A stretch of 64,000 bases of DNA from Vespertiliibacter pulmonis (GCF_013377275.1 NZ_CP016615.1:806001-870000), one strand, 5' to 3'. Shown: positions 36,416 through 46,430, counted from the first letter of the stretch. Numbers and translations: made by a program. Notes: generated by a model not told the origin, from the sequence alone.

Positions 36416-38332
36416 TTACCGCTGTTTCCAATAATCAATAAGTGTTTGATAATTAAACGAAACTTGTTCAATTAATTGTTCATCGTTAATTTTATTTGCA
36501 AGCCATTGTTCAGAAGGATTACCAAAAATAGATCTCCCTACTGCGAATCCTTTTATTTTACGATAAGGTTTAGCATTACTGAAAATAGTTTTAAATTGGT
36601 CTAATGGTGCATCTAGTCCTAAGATTAATATGCCATGACAATGAGGATCGTATTGTTCAATACAAACGGTAAGATCTTGCCAGATTTTTGAAGATACAGC
36701 AGGAAGTTTCCACCAATCAGGCTTAATACCTAATTTATAAAGATGTTCAACTATCTCAGTATAATAATTTTCATTATGTTCCATTTTAGGAGGTAAAATG
36801 ACTTCTAATAATAACTCATGGCCAGTTCTACAGCATGCTTGATAGATCTCAGTCAATTTTCTATCTTGCCGAACTTTTAGTTCTTGTTGATCTTGTGGAT
36901 GGTAGAATACCAAACATTTTATGATGTGATTCTGGGGAAAGTTAATTAATTGACTCCCTAGATCACCATATTCTAGCTCTAATGGTCGAGAAGATGGCTC
37001 TTCTATAGGACGAGCAATCCAGTAATTTTTACCTGTAATAGCATTGAGAGTATCCTGTCCAAAAGTAGTATCTGCAAGTAAGCCTGCATTTCCATTGATT
37101 AAATTTGTATTTTCAGCAGTTCGTTCTAATGCTTGTAATAATAATCGTTTCAATGTATGAATACGATTAATATCTGCCCCTACTTTATTTGCAATATCAA
37201 TAAGTTGTTTACGGTGATCGAAGGCAAAGATACAGAGGTTATCCCACTGTTTTTTGCGTGTCGTAGTTCTGTGTAAATGGTTTAGATTTTCATCTATATC
37301 TGGGCGTAAAATAGTATTAGCTCGTGTTAGGTAGTCATCTAATTCTTTTTTTGTTGGCATAGCAGGTGCACAGCCATGGCGAGAAACGACTAATGCTCCA
37401 CAAGCATTTGCGTAACGACAAGATTGTTCCCAGCCTTCATTATTTAGGTAGCCTCTCATTAAACCAGACATAAAAGCATCACCTGCTCCTAGTACGTTTA
37501 GCACTTCAACCTTTACACCATAGATGTTTAACCCACCATTAAGATCATCTGGTAATACTCCTTCAAATACAGAGCAACCTAATGCGCCTCGCTTACAAAC
37601 TAACACTGCATTTGTAAAACGTCTAACAGTCTTTAATGCCTCAAGAGTATTTGTTGATCCTCCTGCAATATGAAATTCTTCTTCTGTACCAACAATAACA
37701 TCAAAATGATGTAAAACGTTTTGTAGTGATGAAGTAACTTCCGCAGAATCAATATAACGAGTTTCTCCGTCTCCTAGAGAGGTTAGTCCCCAAAGAACAG
37801 GGCGATAGTCAATATCTAAAGCACATTTTACATCATTGTTTTTAGCATATTTCAGAGCAGTTAAAACTGCTTCACGAGTTTTAGGATGTGAAAGATGTGT
37901 ACCAGTAATAGCTAGTGCTCGGCTAGAAGCAATATAGTTTTCGCTAAAGTCTTCTTTTGTTATCGCCATATCTGCACAATTTTCACGGTAAAAGATAAGT
38001 GGAAAGGTTTCTTTATCTTTAATTCCAAGGATGACTAACCCAGTTAAGCGATCTTTATCTGTGATCAAGTGACTAGTATCCACGCCAACGCTTTGTAGTT
38101 CTTCTCGTAAGAAACGTCCCATATGTTCATCACCGACACGGGCAAGCATTGAAGATCGTAGACCTTGAATAGCTGTACCATATGCAACATTACCTGATGA
38201 ACCTCCTAGGTATTTAGCAAAACTAGTCATTTCTTCTAAGCGTGAACCAATTTGTTGACCATATAAATCAACAGCAATGCGTCCTAAACAAATTAAATCT
38301 AAGGGACGTTCTTGATGAGCGACCATAACCAT
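36416..38332 (-). CDS. iolC: Fused 5-dehydro-2-deoxygluconokinase / DUF2090 aldolase-like protein
   Basis: 638 residues. Residues about 10-330 are a PfkB-family sugar kinase (YLGGSSGNVAYGTAIQGL; VLGAGDAFMSGLMRG with the catalytic Asp), as in IolC, which phosphorylates 5-dehydro-2-deoxygluconate. Residues about 350-638 match the DUF2090 domain often fused to IolC and proposed to be the aldolase that splits the product into malonate semialdehyde and DHAP. No separate iolJ is visible, which supports that role. ATG with AAGGAG upstream. Divergent from iolD. It lies immediately right of oriC. Confidence 0.9.
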   Translation of the reverse strand: MVMVAHQERPLDLICLGRIAVDLYGQQIGSRLEEMTSFAKYLGGSSGNVAYGTAIQGLRSSMLARVGDEHMGRFLREELQSVGVDTSHLITDKDRLTGLVILGIKDKETFPLIFYRENCADMAITKEDFSENYIASSRALAITGTHLSHPKTREAVLTALKYAKNNDVKCALDIDYRPVLWGLTSLGDGETRYIDSAEVTSSLQNVLHHFDVIVGTEEEFHIAGGSTNTLEALKTVRRFTNAVLVCKRGALGCSVFEGVLPDDLNGGLNIYGVKVEVLNVLGAGDAFMSGLMRGYLNNEGWEQSCRYANACGALVVSRHGCAPAMPTKKELDDYLTRANTILRPDIDENLNHLHRTTTRKKQWDNLCIFAFDHRKQLIDIANKVGADINRIHTLKRLLLQALERTAENTNLINGNAGLLADTTFGQDTLNAITGKNYWIARPIEEPSSRPLELEYGDLGSQLINFPQNHIIKCLVFYHPQDQQELKVRQDRKLTEIYQACCRTGHELLLEVILPPKMEHNENYYTEIVEHLYKLGIKPDWWKLPAVSSKIWQDLTVCIEQYDPHCHGILILGLDAPLDQFKTIFSNAKPYRKIKGFAVGRSIFGNPSEQWLANKINDEQLIEQVSFNYQTLIDYWKQR

Positions 38333-38423
38333 ATCAACTCCTTTATAATATATTGATATAAAAAATATTTTCTATAATATATCAAAATGAAATTTTTAAT
38401 TCAAACTTAAACAGGTAGATATA

Positions 38424-38437
38424 TTATTTTTGTGATC
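38424..38437. promoter_or_regulatory. Candidate inositol-regulon operator 1 (iolC/iolD)
   Basis: TTATTTTTGTGATC is identical over 14 bases to the minus strand at 46317-46330, in the iolB/iolA gap. Together with the next site it is a candidate binding site for the RpiR-type regulator. Confidence 0.4.
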
Positions 38438-38483
38438 AGATTCAAACTTCAGATAGCTAGATAGAATAAAATATAAAAATGAG

Positions 38484-38497
38484 AATGTGATCACATT
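38484..38497. promoter_or_regulatory. Candidate inositol-regulon operator 2 (palindrome)
   Basis: AATGTGATCACATT is a perfect 14-bp palindrome sharing the TGTGATCA core with site 1, about 100 bases before iolD. The half-sites touch, so it is not a CRP site, which needs a six-base gap. Confidence 0.45.
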
Positions 38498-38593
38498 TTG
38501 ATTAGGAATCATTTGGTATGATAAATGAAATTATTTTTTCATTTTTTAAGTAATAAAATATTTAATACGTTACTTTTAATAAAGGAACATCGT

Positions 38594-40528
38594 ATGCAAA
38601 CAATACAATTAACAGTTGCTCAAGCACTAGTTAAATTTTTAGATAATCAATATATTAATGTTGATGGGAAAGAAATTAAATTTATAAAAGGTATTGCTGC
38701 CATTTTTGGCCATGGAAATGTATTAGGAATTGGTCAGGCATTAGAACAGGATATGGGGGATTTAACCTTATATCAAGGCCGTAATGAACAGGGAATGGCT
38801 CATTTAGCTATTGGTTTTGCAAAGCAGAATAAGCGACAACAAATTATTGCTTGTACTTCATCGGTAGGGCCTGGTGCTGCAAATATGGTAACTGCAGCTG
38901 CAACAGCAACGGCGAATAGAATACCATTACTACTACTACCTGGCGATGTTTTTGCAAGCCGTCAGCCAGATCCTGTTTTACAGCAAATAGAACAATCCTA
39001 TGATTTGAGTATTAGCACTAATGATGCTTTTCGTCCAGTGTGTAAATATTGGGATCGTATTCAACGACCAGAGCAGTTAATGTCAGCGTGTATAAATGCA
39101 ATGCGAGTTCTAACAGATCCTGCTGAAACAGGTGCTGTAGTTTTAGCCTTACCGCAAGATGTTCAAACAGAGAGTTTTGATTTTCCAGTCAGCTTCTTTC
39201 AAAAAAGAGTCCATCGTTTAGAGAGAATGTTACCAACTCAGCAAATGGTTGATGATGCGGTAAAATTGATTTTATCTAAGAAAAAGCCACTCATTATATG
39301 TGGTGGAGGTGTTCGTTATTCACAGGCTGGTAAATTATTACAATCTTTTGCTGAAAAATTTGGTATTCCCATTGCGGAAACTCAAGCTGGGAAAAGTGCA
39401 ATTATTTCAAATCATCCTTTAAATGTAGGTGGAATTGGTGAAACAGGTTGTTTAGCTGCAAATATGCTTGCAAAAGAAGCTGATTTAGTCATTGGTGTTG
39501 GAACACGTTATACAGATTTTACCACGTCATCTAAATGGCTATTTCAATCGCCAGATGTCGATTTTTTGAATATCAATATTGCTCGTTTTGATGCGTATAA
39601 ATTAGATGGTATTCAGGTAGTTGCAGATGCTAAACAAACATTAGAAATATTGATGAATGTTATACCTATTGCTTACCAAACTCAATGGGAAGATTCGGTT
39701 TATACAGCTAAGAGAATGTTAGATGAAGAGCTATTACGCTTACATGAAATAAAATTTGATAATGAATTTGTACCAGAAATTAAAGATAGCCTTGATTATA
39801 AAAAAGTACATCGAGAATTTATTGAATTAACGAAGTCGTGTTTAACACAGACTCAAGTGCTTGGAATTATAAATAATGCTATTGAAGATGATGCCATTAT
39901 TGTGGCGGCAGCTGGGAGTTTACCAGGTGATTTACAACGAACGTGGTGTTGCAAAGCGGAAGATAGCTATCATTTAGAGTATGGTTATTCTTGTATGGGA
40001 TATGAAGTAAGTGCAGCGGTTGGAGTAAAAATAGCTCAACCAGAACGTGAAGTTTATGCTCTGGTTGGTGATGGATCTTATTTAATGGCCCACTCTGAGT
40101 TAGTTACTTCTATTCAGGAAGGTAAAAAAATCAATGTAGTTTTGTTTGATAATATGGCGAATGGCTGTATCAATAATTTACAACTCGGTAATGGAATGGA
40201 TAGTTTTGGTACTGAATTTCGTTTCCGTGATTTAGTATCTAACCAGTTAAATGGACAACTCATTCCTATTGATTTTGCAATGAATGCGGCTTCTTATGGC
40301 TGTAAAACTTATAAAGTGACTAATGAAAAAGAATTATTAGATGCGCTAGCTGATGCAAAACGGCAGTCAGTATCTACCTTAATTGATATTAAAGTATTAC
40401 CAAAAACGATGGCTCATGGCTACGAATGTTGGTGGCATGTTGGTATTGCTGAAGTATCAAATAAAGAGAGTATTCAACAAGCATCTCAGCGTTCGAAACA
40501 GAATTTAGCGTTAGCTAGAAAATATTAA
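38594..40528 (+). CDS. iolD: 3D-(3,5/4)-trihydroxycyclohexane-1,2-dione hydrolase
   Basis: 644 residues, thiamine-diphosphate enzyme that opens the ring of the inositol breakdown intermediate to give 5-deoxyglucuronate. Acetolactate-synthase-like architecture: N-terminal PYR domain ([24 protein letters not shown]), middle domain, C-terminal PP domain with [21 protein letters not shown] and the metal-binding [14 protein letters not shown] 38594 has AAAGGA upstream and starts [13 protein letters not shown] as relatives do; the longer frame is leader. Confidence 0.95.
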   Translation: MQTIQLTVAQALVKFLDNQYINVDGKEIKFIKGIAAIFGHGNVLGIGQALEQDMGDLTLYQGRNEQGMAHLAIGFAKQNKRQQIIACTSSVGPGAANMVTAAATATANRIPLLLLPGDVFASRQPDPVLQQIEQSYDLSISTNDAFRPVCKYWDRIQRPEQLMSACINAMRVLTDPAETGAVVLALPQDVQTESFDFPVSFFQKRVHRLERMLPTQQMVDDAVKLILSKKKPLIICGGGVRYSQAGKLLQSFAEKFGIPIAETQAGKSAIISNHPLNVGGIGETGCLAANMLAKEADLVIGVGTRYTDFTTSSKWLFQSPDVDFLNINIARFDAYKLDGIQVVADAKQTLEILMNVIPIAYQTQWEDSVYTAKRMLDEELLRLHEIKFDNEFVPEIKDSLDYKKVHREFIELTKSCLTQTQVLGIINNAIEDDAIIVAAAGSLPGDLQRTWCCKAEDSYHLEYGYSCMGYEVSAAVGVKIAQPEREVYALVGDGSYLMAHSELVTSIQEGKKINVVLFDNMANGCINNLQLGNGMDSFGTEFRFRDLVSNQLNGQLIPIDFAMNAASYGCKTYKVTNEKELLDALADAKRQSVSTLIDIKVLPKTMAHGYECWWHVGIAEVSNKESIQQASQRSKQNLALARKY

Positions 40529-40608
40529 TAACAAGCGGTGTGATATGTAAATAATTTGCATATTTCCTTGATTGTTGGCACAAATTACTTTTCTATGGGA
40601 GTTTTATA

Positions 40609-41505
40609 ATGAGAGCGGAAAATATTCAACTTGGTATAGCGCCGATTGGTTGGACGAACGATGATTTACCAGAGCTAGGTGCAGAAAATACATTTGAGCA
40701 ATGTATTAGTGAAATGGCTTTAGCAGGTTACACAGGTTGTGAAGTAGGAAATAAATATCCACGTGATATTTCTGAGCTAAAACATAAGCTAGATATTAGA
40801 GGTATTCAAATTTGTAATGCTTGGTTTAGTACGTTTTTTGTAGAGGGTAAGAAAGAAGAAACAATTGCTGCATTCATTAAACACCGTGATTTTCTAAATG
40901 CGATGGGTGCAAAAGTCATAGGTTGTTCTGAACAAAGCCAGAGTATCCAAGGAACGCCTAAATCCGTATTTAATGATAAACCGGTATTTAGTGATGAAGA
41001 TTGGAAGCGGCTTGCTGAAGGTTACAATGAACTAGCAAAATTAGCTGCAGAAAAAGGAATGAAAGTATGTTTACATCATCATATGGGAACAGGTATCCAA
41101 ACACCTTCCGAAATAGATCGCTATATGGCAGAAGTCAATGATGATGTCTATCTTTTATTCGATTCTGGACATATTTATTATTCTGAAGGAAGTCAGCAAG
41201 CAATGCTTGATGTTCTCAATAAATATATTGATCGTATTATTCATGTTCATCTAAAAGATGTGAGAGATGAAATTGTTGCTGAAGTTAAAGAAAATAATTT
41301 GAGTTTTTTAGAAGGCGTTAAAAAAGGAACGTTTACTGTCCCAGGTGATGGTGTGATCGATTTTAAACCTATTTTTGATATTTTAGAAAAAAATAATTAT
41401 AAAGGTTGGATGGTTGTAGAAGCAGAGCAAGATCCTGCGGTTGCTAATCCATTTGAATATGCATTAAAAGGTCGTCAATATATTCGTGAAATTGCAGGAG
41501 TTTAG
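40609..41505 (+). CDS. iolE: myo-Inosose-2 dehydratase
   Basis: 298 residues, xylose-isomerase-like TIM barrel with metal ligands in [24 protein letters not shown] and [10 protein letters not shown]. It dehydrates 2-keto-myo-inositol to the dione that IolD hydrolyses. GGGAG site upstream. The 80-base gap after iolD carries a uptake signal. Its stop is one base before the iolG start. Confidence 0.95.
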   Translation: MRAENIQLGIAPIGWTNDDLPELGAENTFEQCISEMALAGYTGCEVGNKYPRDISELKHKLDIRGIQICNAWFSTFFVEGKKEETIAAFIKHRDFLNAMGAKVIGCSEQSQSIQGTPKSVFNDKPVFSDEDWKRLAEGYNELAKLAAEKGMKVCLHHHMGTGIQTPSEIDRYMAEVNDDVYLLFDSGHIYYSEGSQQAMLDVLNKYIDRIIHVHLKDVRDEIVAEVKENNLSFLEGVKKGTFTVPGDGVIDFKPIFDILEKNNYKGWMVVEAEQDPAVANPFEYALKGRQYIREIAGV

Positions 41506-41506
41506 T

Positions 41507-42517
41507 ATGTTGAAATTAGGAATTATAGGGGCTGGACGTATTGGCAGAGTACATGCAGAAAGTATTTCAAAGTATGTGAAGGGAGCGGAAGTTAAAGCGA
41601 TTTCAGATATTAAGGTTACAGAGGAGCTTAATAAATGGGCTACTGAAATGGGGATAAAAAATGTTTATGATGATTATCATAATATATTGAATGATCCAGA
41701 AATCGATGCCGTATTAGTTTGCTCTTCTACGAATACGCATGCACCAATATCTATTGAAGCTGCTCGAGCTAACAAACATATTTTTTGTGAAAAGCCCGTT
41801 GATGCGGATATTAATCGGATAAAAGAAGTATTGGCAGAAGTAAAAGAAGCAGGTGTTAAATTCCAAGTTGGATTTAATCGCCGTTTTGATCATAATTTTA
41901 AAGCAATTAAACATCGTGTAGTTAATGGAGATATTGGAGAACCTCACCTAATTAGAGTAACTTCTCGTGATCCTGATGCCCCACCAATTGAATATGTAAA
42001 AGTATCAGGTGGAATGTTTTTTGATATGACAATCCATGATTTTGATATGGTCCGTTATTTATCAGGGAGTGAAGTTGTCGAAGTCTATGCGGTTGGCGGC
42101 GTGTTGATTAATCCAGAAATTGGCCATGTGGGTGATATTGACACGGCAGTTATTACCTTAAAATTAGCGAATAATGCAATTGGTGTAATAGATAATAGTC
42201 GTAAAGCGGTTTATGGGTACGATCAACGTGCAGAAGTGTTTGGTTCAAAAGGAGCGATTCAAACTCGTAATGATACAGATTCTACAGCAGTATATTCTTG
42301 TGAAAATGGCGTTATTACAGAAAAACCAAAATATTTTTTCTTGGAAAGATATATGCAATCTTTTGCCGATGAAATAGCAAGTTTTGTGAATGCTATCATA
42401 AATAATGAGCCTACATTAGTTACTGGAAATGATGGTTTACAGCCTGTACGGATTGCAATTGCGGCTAAGAAATCTCTTGATGAAGGGCGTCCAGTTAAAC
42501 TGAGTGAAATTGAATAA
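41507..42517 (+). CDS. iolG: myo-Inositol 2-dehydrogenase
   Basis: 336 residues, Gfo/Idh/MocA family, oxidising myo-inositol to 2-keto-inositol with NAD+. The Rossmann motif GIIGAGRIGRVHAESI, the catalytic Lys in FCEKPVDADI and the DMTIHDFDMVRYL Asp/His pair are intact. ATG 41507 is preceded by GGAG inside the iolE 3' end; an upstream ATG in frame lies in iolE and lacks such a site. Confidence 0.93.
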   Translation: MLKLGIIGAGRIGRVHAESISKYVKGAEVKAISDIKVTEELNKWATEMGIKNVYDDYHNILNDPEIDAVLVCSSTNTHAPISIEAARANKHIFCEKPVDADINRIKEVLAEVKEAGVKFQVGFNRRFDHNFKAIKHRVVNGDIGEPHLIRVTSRDPDAPPIEYVKVSGGMFFDMTIHDFDMVRYLSGSEVVEVYAVGGVLINPEIGHVGDIDTAVITLKLANNAIGVIDNSRKAVYGYDQRAEVFGSKGAIQTRNDTDSTAVYSCENGVITEKPKYFFLERYMQSFADEIASFVNAIINNEPTLVTGNDGLQPVRIAIAAKKSLDEGRPVKLSEIE

Positions 42518-42525
42518 TTAATATA

Positions 42526-42567
42526 AAGCGGTGAAATTAGCAAAATATTTGCAGAATTTCACCGCTT
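42526..42567 (+). terminator. USS-containing terminator after iolG
   Basis: AAGCGGTGAAATT (42526-42538) and AATTTCACCGCTT (42555-42567) form a perfect 13-bp stem, followed by ATTTTTTC. It should end much of the iolDEG transcript before the next oxidoreductase gene. Confidence 0.85.
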
Positions 42568-42595
42568 ATTTTTTCAATAAATAGGTAGATTTAGT

Positions 42596-43729
42596 ATGAA
42601 AAAAGTAAGAATTGGCTTAGTTGGAACAGGATATATTGGACGTTGTCATGCGATTGCTTATGCTCAAGCACCCACGGTTTTTCCTTTAAAAGGAGAATTA
42701 CAATTAGAATACCTTGCAGAGATCAACCAAGATCTTGCCGAACAAAAAGCACAAGAATTTGGATTTGCAAGAGCAACGGATAACTGGAAAAAATTAGTAG
42801 CAGATCCTAATGTTGATGTGGTTGATATTTGTACGCCTAATTTTCTACATAAAGAGATTGCGCTTGCAGCTATTGCTCATGGAAAGCATGTCTATTCTGA
42901 AAAACCATTAGCATTAACGGCACAAGATGCTAAAGAAATGGTCGAAGCAGCTAAAAAAGCAGGGGTTAAAACGTTAGTTGGTTTTAACTATGTAAAAAAC
43001 CCAACATCTCAATTAGCGAGAGAAATTATTCAAAATGGTGAAATTGGCGATATTATCCATTTCTACGGTACCCATAATGAAGATTATCTCGCTGACTCAA
43101 ATTCTCCCATAGATTGGCATTGTTACAAAGATAAAGCGGGTTTAGGCACATTGGGTGATCTAGCTGCACATATTGTTAATATGGCTCATTATTTAGTTGG
43201 AGAAGAAATTGTAAGCGTTGTTGGGGATATGCAAACGGTTATTAAAAAGCGTCCAAATCCCAATAATTTAAGTGACATGATTTCTGTTGAAAATGAAGAT
43301 CAAGCCGCTGCCCTTGTTCGTTTTGCTAATGGTGTTATGGGAACGATTGAAAGTTCTCGAATTGCCTGCGGTAGAAAAATGGGTTTAACTTATGTTGTTA
43401 CAGGTACAAAAGGTACTCTCACCTATACTCAAGAAAGAATGGCGGAACTAAAACTCTATTTACACAGCGATGAAACTTCTCGTCAAGGGTTTAAAACCAT
43501 TCTAGTTGGACCTGAACATCCCGACTATGCACAATTTTGTATTAGTGCAGGGCATGGTATCGGATTTAATGACCAAAAAGCGGTTGAAATCCGAGATCTT
43601 GTGAATGGTATTGCTGCTAACGATAAAATGTGGCCTGATTTTGAAGAAGGGTACAAAGTTTCTAAAGTTCTTGAAGCCATTGCAATATCAGCAGAACAAA
43701 AGCGCTGGGTTGAAATTAGTGAAATTTAA
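42596..43729 (+). CDS. Gfo/Idh/MocA family oxidoreductase, probable second inositol dehydrogenase
   Basis: 377 residues. Rossmann motif GLVGTGYIGRCHAIAY, Lys in YSEKPLALTA, and GDLAAHIVNMAHYL in the substrate domain. It is longer than IolG and clearly a different subfamily. In inositol gene clusters such paralogues act on scyllo-inositol or related inosose isomers; that is inference here. It stands after a terminator, so may be expressed separately. Confidence 0.75.
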   Translation: MKKVRIGLVGTGYIGRCHAIAYAQAPTVFPLKGELQLEYLAEINQDLAEQKAQEFGFARATDNWKKLVADPNVDVVDICTPNFLHKEIALAAIAHGKHVYSEKPLALTAQDAKEMVEAAKKAGVKTLVGFNYVKNPTSQLAREIIQNGEIGDIIHFYGTHNEDYLADSNSPIDWHCYKDKAGLGTLGDLAAHIVNMAHYLVGEEIVSVVGDMQTVIKKRPNPNNLSDMISVENEDQAAALVRFANGVMGTIESSRIACGRKMGLTYVVTGTKGTLTYTQERMAELKLYLHSDETSRQGFKTILVGPEHPDYAQFCISAGHGIGFNDQKAVEIRDLVNGIAANDKMWPDFEEGYKVSKVLEAIAISAEQKRWVEISEI

Positions 43730-43758
43730 AAATATAACTGTATTTATATAAATAATTC

Positions 43759-43801
43759 AAGCGGTCGTTTGATGGTAAATTTTACCCATAAACCACCGCT
43801 T
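43759..43801 (+). terminator. USS-paired hairpin after the oxidoreductase gene
   Basis: AAGCGGTCGTTTGATGG and the inverted CC-ATAAACCACCGCTT form a long imperfect stem from two opposed uptake-signal cores. It lies between the convergent oxidoreductase gene and the lyxK remnant and can serve both strands. Confidence 0.6.
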
Positions 43802-43807
43802 GTTAGT

Positions 43808-44095
43808 TTAATCGTTTAAGGTTTTTAGGGCTATGACTAGCTTTTGGTAACGTTGGTATTTTTGTTGATAGGCATTAAAATTTTCGGCGTTGGGGTAAAA
43901 ATATTGCATTGATGTATTTAGCATATCCATTGAGCTATTTGATTCGTTGAGCCCTTTCATTGCCATCAATGTAGCACCTGAACAGCCAGTTTCTTCTACT
44001 TGTCTAATTTTAGATTTACTTTCTAATATGGTATTTAAGGTGAGCATTGAAGCAAAATATTCGGTGGCAAGTGAAAATATCACAATAAGTAACAT
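43808..44095 (-). pseudogene. lyxK: 3' remnant of L-xylulose kinase gene
   Basis: 95 codons whose last 65 or so match the C-terminus of FGGY sugar kinases of the H. influenzae LyxK type: VEETGCSGATLMAMKG corresponds to IEETGCLGAALMAMQ, and YQQKYQRYQKLVIALKTLND to the kinase's last residues. The family is near 480 residues, so about 85 percent is gone, including the ATP and sugar sites. Upstream it runs into unrelated sequence and meets the remnant of a divergent regulator gene. This protein cannot be an active kinase. The alternative, a small novel membrane protein, is weaker given the kinase match. Confidence 0.7.
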
Positions 44096-44097
44096 TT

Positions 44098-44412
44098 TGT
44101 TTATCCTTCAGCAACAGGGAAGCGATCTCGTATAACAAGAATACAATTACAGATATTGAATTAATGAAAAATGAGTTAGCAGAGATCAGAGTAGAAGGTT
44201 TTGCAATGGATCGTGAAGAAAATGAACTTGGTGTAGTTTGTGTAGCTTGCCCGATTTTTAATTTGAATAATCGCGTGGAATATGCCATTTCTATTTCTGT
44301 TTCAACCTATAAATTGGCACAGCTAAATTTAAAAATGGTGCTTACTGAGATTCAACGTACTGCTCAAGCTATTTCCAAAGAATTAGGCTGGGATAGTAAT
44401 CAATCGTTTTAA
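44098..44412 (+). pseudogene. 3' remnant of an IclR-family regulator gene (yiaJ-like)
   Basis: The frame reads NTITDIELMKNELAEIRVEG then FAMDREENELGVVCVACPIF and NNRVEYAISIS, ending KELGW plus seven residues. That is the C-terminal half of the IclR effector-binding domain, with its GYALDREE and C-A-PIF motifs. The helix-turn-helix and first half (about 150 residues) are missing; upstream the frame hits a stop at about 44083. In H. influenzae an IclR gene flanks the yia/lyxK operon, which fits the kinase remnant next door. Confidence 0.7.
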
Positions 44413-44469
44413 ATACGTTGAGCTATGCTATTATTTCGCTTTGTTTATAATGACTTAGAATAATAAAGA

Positions 44470-45372
44470 ATGAAATTTAAATTACTTAATAATTACTTTT
44501 TTGCCTCTGCTATTTTAAATAGTATTTCACAAATTATGCTGATTGAAAGCCCGTTCATCGGCATTCTTTTTTTGATTGCCATAGGATTTTTTTCATTAAA
44601 AGCCTTGTTAGCATTACTTTTAGGCGCTTGTATTGGAACACTTATCGGGCTATTCCATTTTCAAGAGAGTGAAAAAACGGTAAAAGGACTTAATGGTTAT
44701 AATGCAGCTCTTTCAGCTTTAGCGATTGCCGTATTTTTAGATATGCCATTTTGGTGGGGGGGGAGTATTTTATCAGCGGGAATGACAACGTATTTTCAAT
44801 ATCTTCTTGCCCCGTGGTTTGAAAAACGGAAAATTCCCATTTTTACTTTTCCGTTTGTGGCTATTTCGTGGGGATGGATTCTAATTATCCACCACTTTCA
44901 TTGGCATATTGAAGCCACAGAAATCGTATTTCACCCTCAAGATTTTACCCAAGAGTTAATTTACGCACTTACACTGCCTTTCCATCAAGTTTTTTTCGGA
45001 GAAAGCCGTGTAAGTGGTGGACTAATTATGTTAGGAATACTCTTTGCTGGACGACATCTATTTTTTAAGACCCTTTGTTGTACGCTATTTTGCTGTGTTA
45101 TTTGGTATCTACTTGGGGTAGATATTCAATTTTTTCATCAAGGGTTATTTGGTTTCAACCCCGTTCTTGTGGGGCTTGCTTTGGCAGTATTTTTACCTTC
45201 AGCTCGTTTTTGGAAATTAATTCCTTTTGCTAGCTTGTTGTGTATTTGGCTACAAATTATCCTTACCGACATATTAAACCTATGGCAACTACCAGCTTTT
45301 ACTTTCCCATTTGTCTTGACCACATGGATCGTTTTGGGGTTGAACCAATTATATGATTACAATCGAAAATGA
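44470..45372 (+). CDS. Urea transporter (UT family)
   Basis: 300 residues, about ten membrane spans in two homologous halves. Each half has the urea-channel signature: GLNGYNAALSALAIAVFL from residue 73 and GLFGFNPVLVGLALAVFL near 230. The family (PF03253, like ApUT of A. pleuropneumoniae and the UT channel of Desulfovibrio) conducts urea down its gradient. In A. pleuropneumoniae ApUT adjoins urease genes; no urease or nickel genes appear here. It sits between the deletion scar and iolB, convergent with iolB. Confidence 0.85.
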   Translation: MKFKLLNNYFFASAILNSISQIMLIESPFIGILFLIAIGFFSLKALLALLLGACIGTLIGLFHFQESEKTVKGLNGYNAALSALAIAVFLDMPFWWGGSILSAGMTTYFQYLLAPWFEKRKIPIFTFPFVAISWGWILIIHHFHWHIEATEIVFHPQDFTQELIYALTLPFHQVFFGESRVSGGLIMLGILFAGRHLFFKTLCCTLFCCVIWYLLGVDIQFFHQGLFGFNPVLVGLALAVFLPSARFWKLIPFASLLCIWLQIILTDILNLWQLPAFTFPFVLTTWIVLGLNQLYDYNRK

Positions 45373-45382
45373 ATGTGATAAG

Positions 45383-45406
45383 TTGCTACATAAGCAATTA
45401 TTTTTT
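45383..45406 (+). terminator. Terminator after the urea transporter gene
   Basis: TTGCT (45383-45387) and AGCAA (45393-45397) form a short stem, followed by TTATTTTTT. It lies 11 bases after the stop. Confidence 0.5.
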
Positions 45407-45411
45407 AGATC

Positions 45412-46233
45412 TTACCGCTTGTTGTTGGCATATATTTCCGAATTGACCCATTGATGATCAGCTTCCCAGCTAAATTTCCATTGGCGAATAGGCCCTGCCA
45501 TTACATTTAGATAGTAGTTATCATAACCAGCGATGGTTGCTACGGGGTGATATCCTTTTGGTACTTTGACTACATCTTTATCATATACTGCCATACATTC
45601 ATCAAGGCTACGATCATCAGTATAAACTCTTTGTAATGCAAATCCTTGTTCAGGGTTAAATCGATGATAGTAGGTTTCTTCTAAATAGGTTTCATTTGGA
45701 TCATTTTTTTGATCATGTTTATGGCTTGGGTAGGAACTGGTATTTCCTTCATTAGTAAATACTTCAACGACTAGTAGGCGTTCTGCTGGTTCAGTCTCAG
45801 GTAAAATATTGTGTACTAATCGTTGATTATTTCCAACTCCCCGTTGTTCTACACCAATTTCTTGTGGGGTAATTAAGTGAACAGGGAATTTATCAGAAGA
45901 GCTTGGGGCTTTACACACAGCAAGTTCTAGAGACCCGTTTGCAATAATTTTGATATGTTTATGATGTGGAATATAGAGAGCATAAGGCGGAATGCGTTCA
46001 AATGGACTTTGCCTGTTTCCAATATCTTTAAATGTATATTGCTCTACCTGAGCTGTTCCTTTACCAGAAACCCATACTAGACAGAGTTCATTATCTCCGC
46101 TATCTAGTTCTATTTCCTGTTGATCTGTTAACTGATAAACGGAAAAACCAACGTATTCCCAATTTGCATTTTCTGGTGTGATGTCTTGAATTTTTATTTT
46201 TCCTGTTTGTTTTTTAGAAAGAAGATAGCTCAT
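45412..46233 (-). CDS. iolB: 5-Deoxy-glucuronate isomerase
   Basis: 273 residues, two-cupin-domain protein that isomerises 5-deoxyglucuronate to 2-deoxy-5-keto-gluconate, the step between IolD and IolC. TSSYPSHKHDQKNDPNETYLEETYYHRF carries the metal-binding His/Glu set (written in two parts: SSYPSHKHD and LEETYYHRF), and VKVPKGYHPVATIAGYDNYY is conserved. GAGG before the ATG. Divergent from iolA. Confidence 0.95.
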   Translation of the reverse strand: MSYLLSKKQTGKIKIQDITPENANWEYVGFSVYQLTDQQEIELDSGDNELCLVWVSGKGTAQVEQYTFKDIGNRQSPFERIPPYALYIPHHKHIKIIANGSLELAVCKAPSSSDKFPVHLITPQEIGVEQRGVGNNQRLVHNILPETEPAERLLVVEVFTNEGNTSSYPSHKHDQKNDPNETYLEETYYHRFNPEQGFALQRVYTDDRSLDECMAVYDKDVVKVPKGYHPVATIAGYDNYYLNVMAGPIRQWKFSWEADHQWVNSEIYANNKR

Positions 46234-46316
46234 ATAAACCTCATAATATAGAAACTAATCTATCATAAAAAATTTTTATCTGATTTCATACTTATAAAAC
46301 TCAAAGATTATACATA

Positions 46317-46330
46317 GATCACAAAAATAA
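46317..46330. promoter_or_regulatory. Candidate inositol-regulon operator 3 (iolB/iolA)
   Basis: The minus strand reads TTATTTTTGTGATC, identical to 38424-38437. It is midway in the divergent iolB/iolA gap, preceded by ATA (ATAGATCAC on the plus strand). Confidence 0.4.
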
Positions 46331-46430
46331 AATATTTTTTTTATTTTTTATTAATTTGATTGAATTGTTTCATAATTTGGGGTACCGTTATTTTATTATT
46401 TCTTTTTAGATCTTAGTGAGGAACAAGATA

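Noticed and set aside
38484-38497. TGTGATCACA as a CRP site before iolD
   Set aside because: CRP half-sites need a six-base spacer; here they touch.
44016-44288. Minus-strand frame of 90 codons
   Set aside because: It is the antisense of the IclR-domain remnant, whose plus-strand frame has clear protein motifs.
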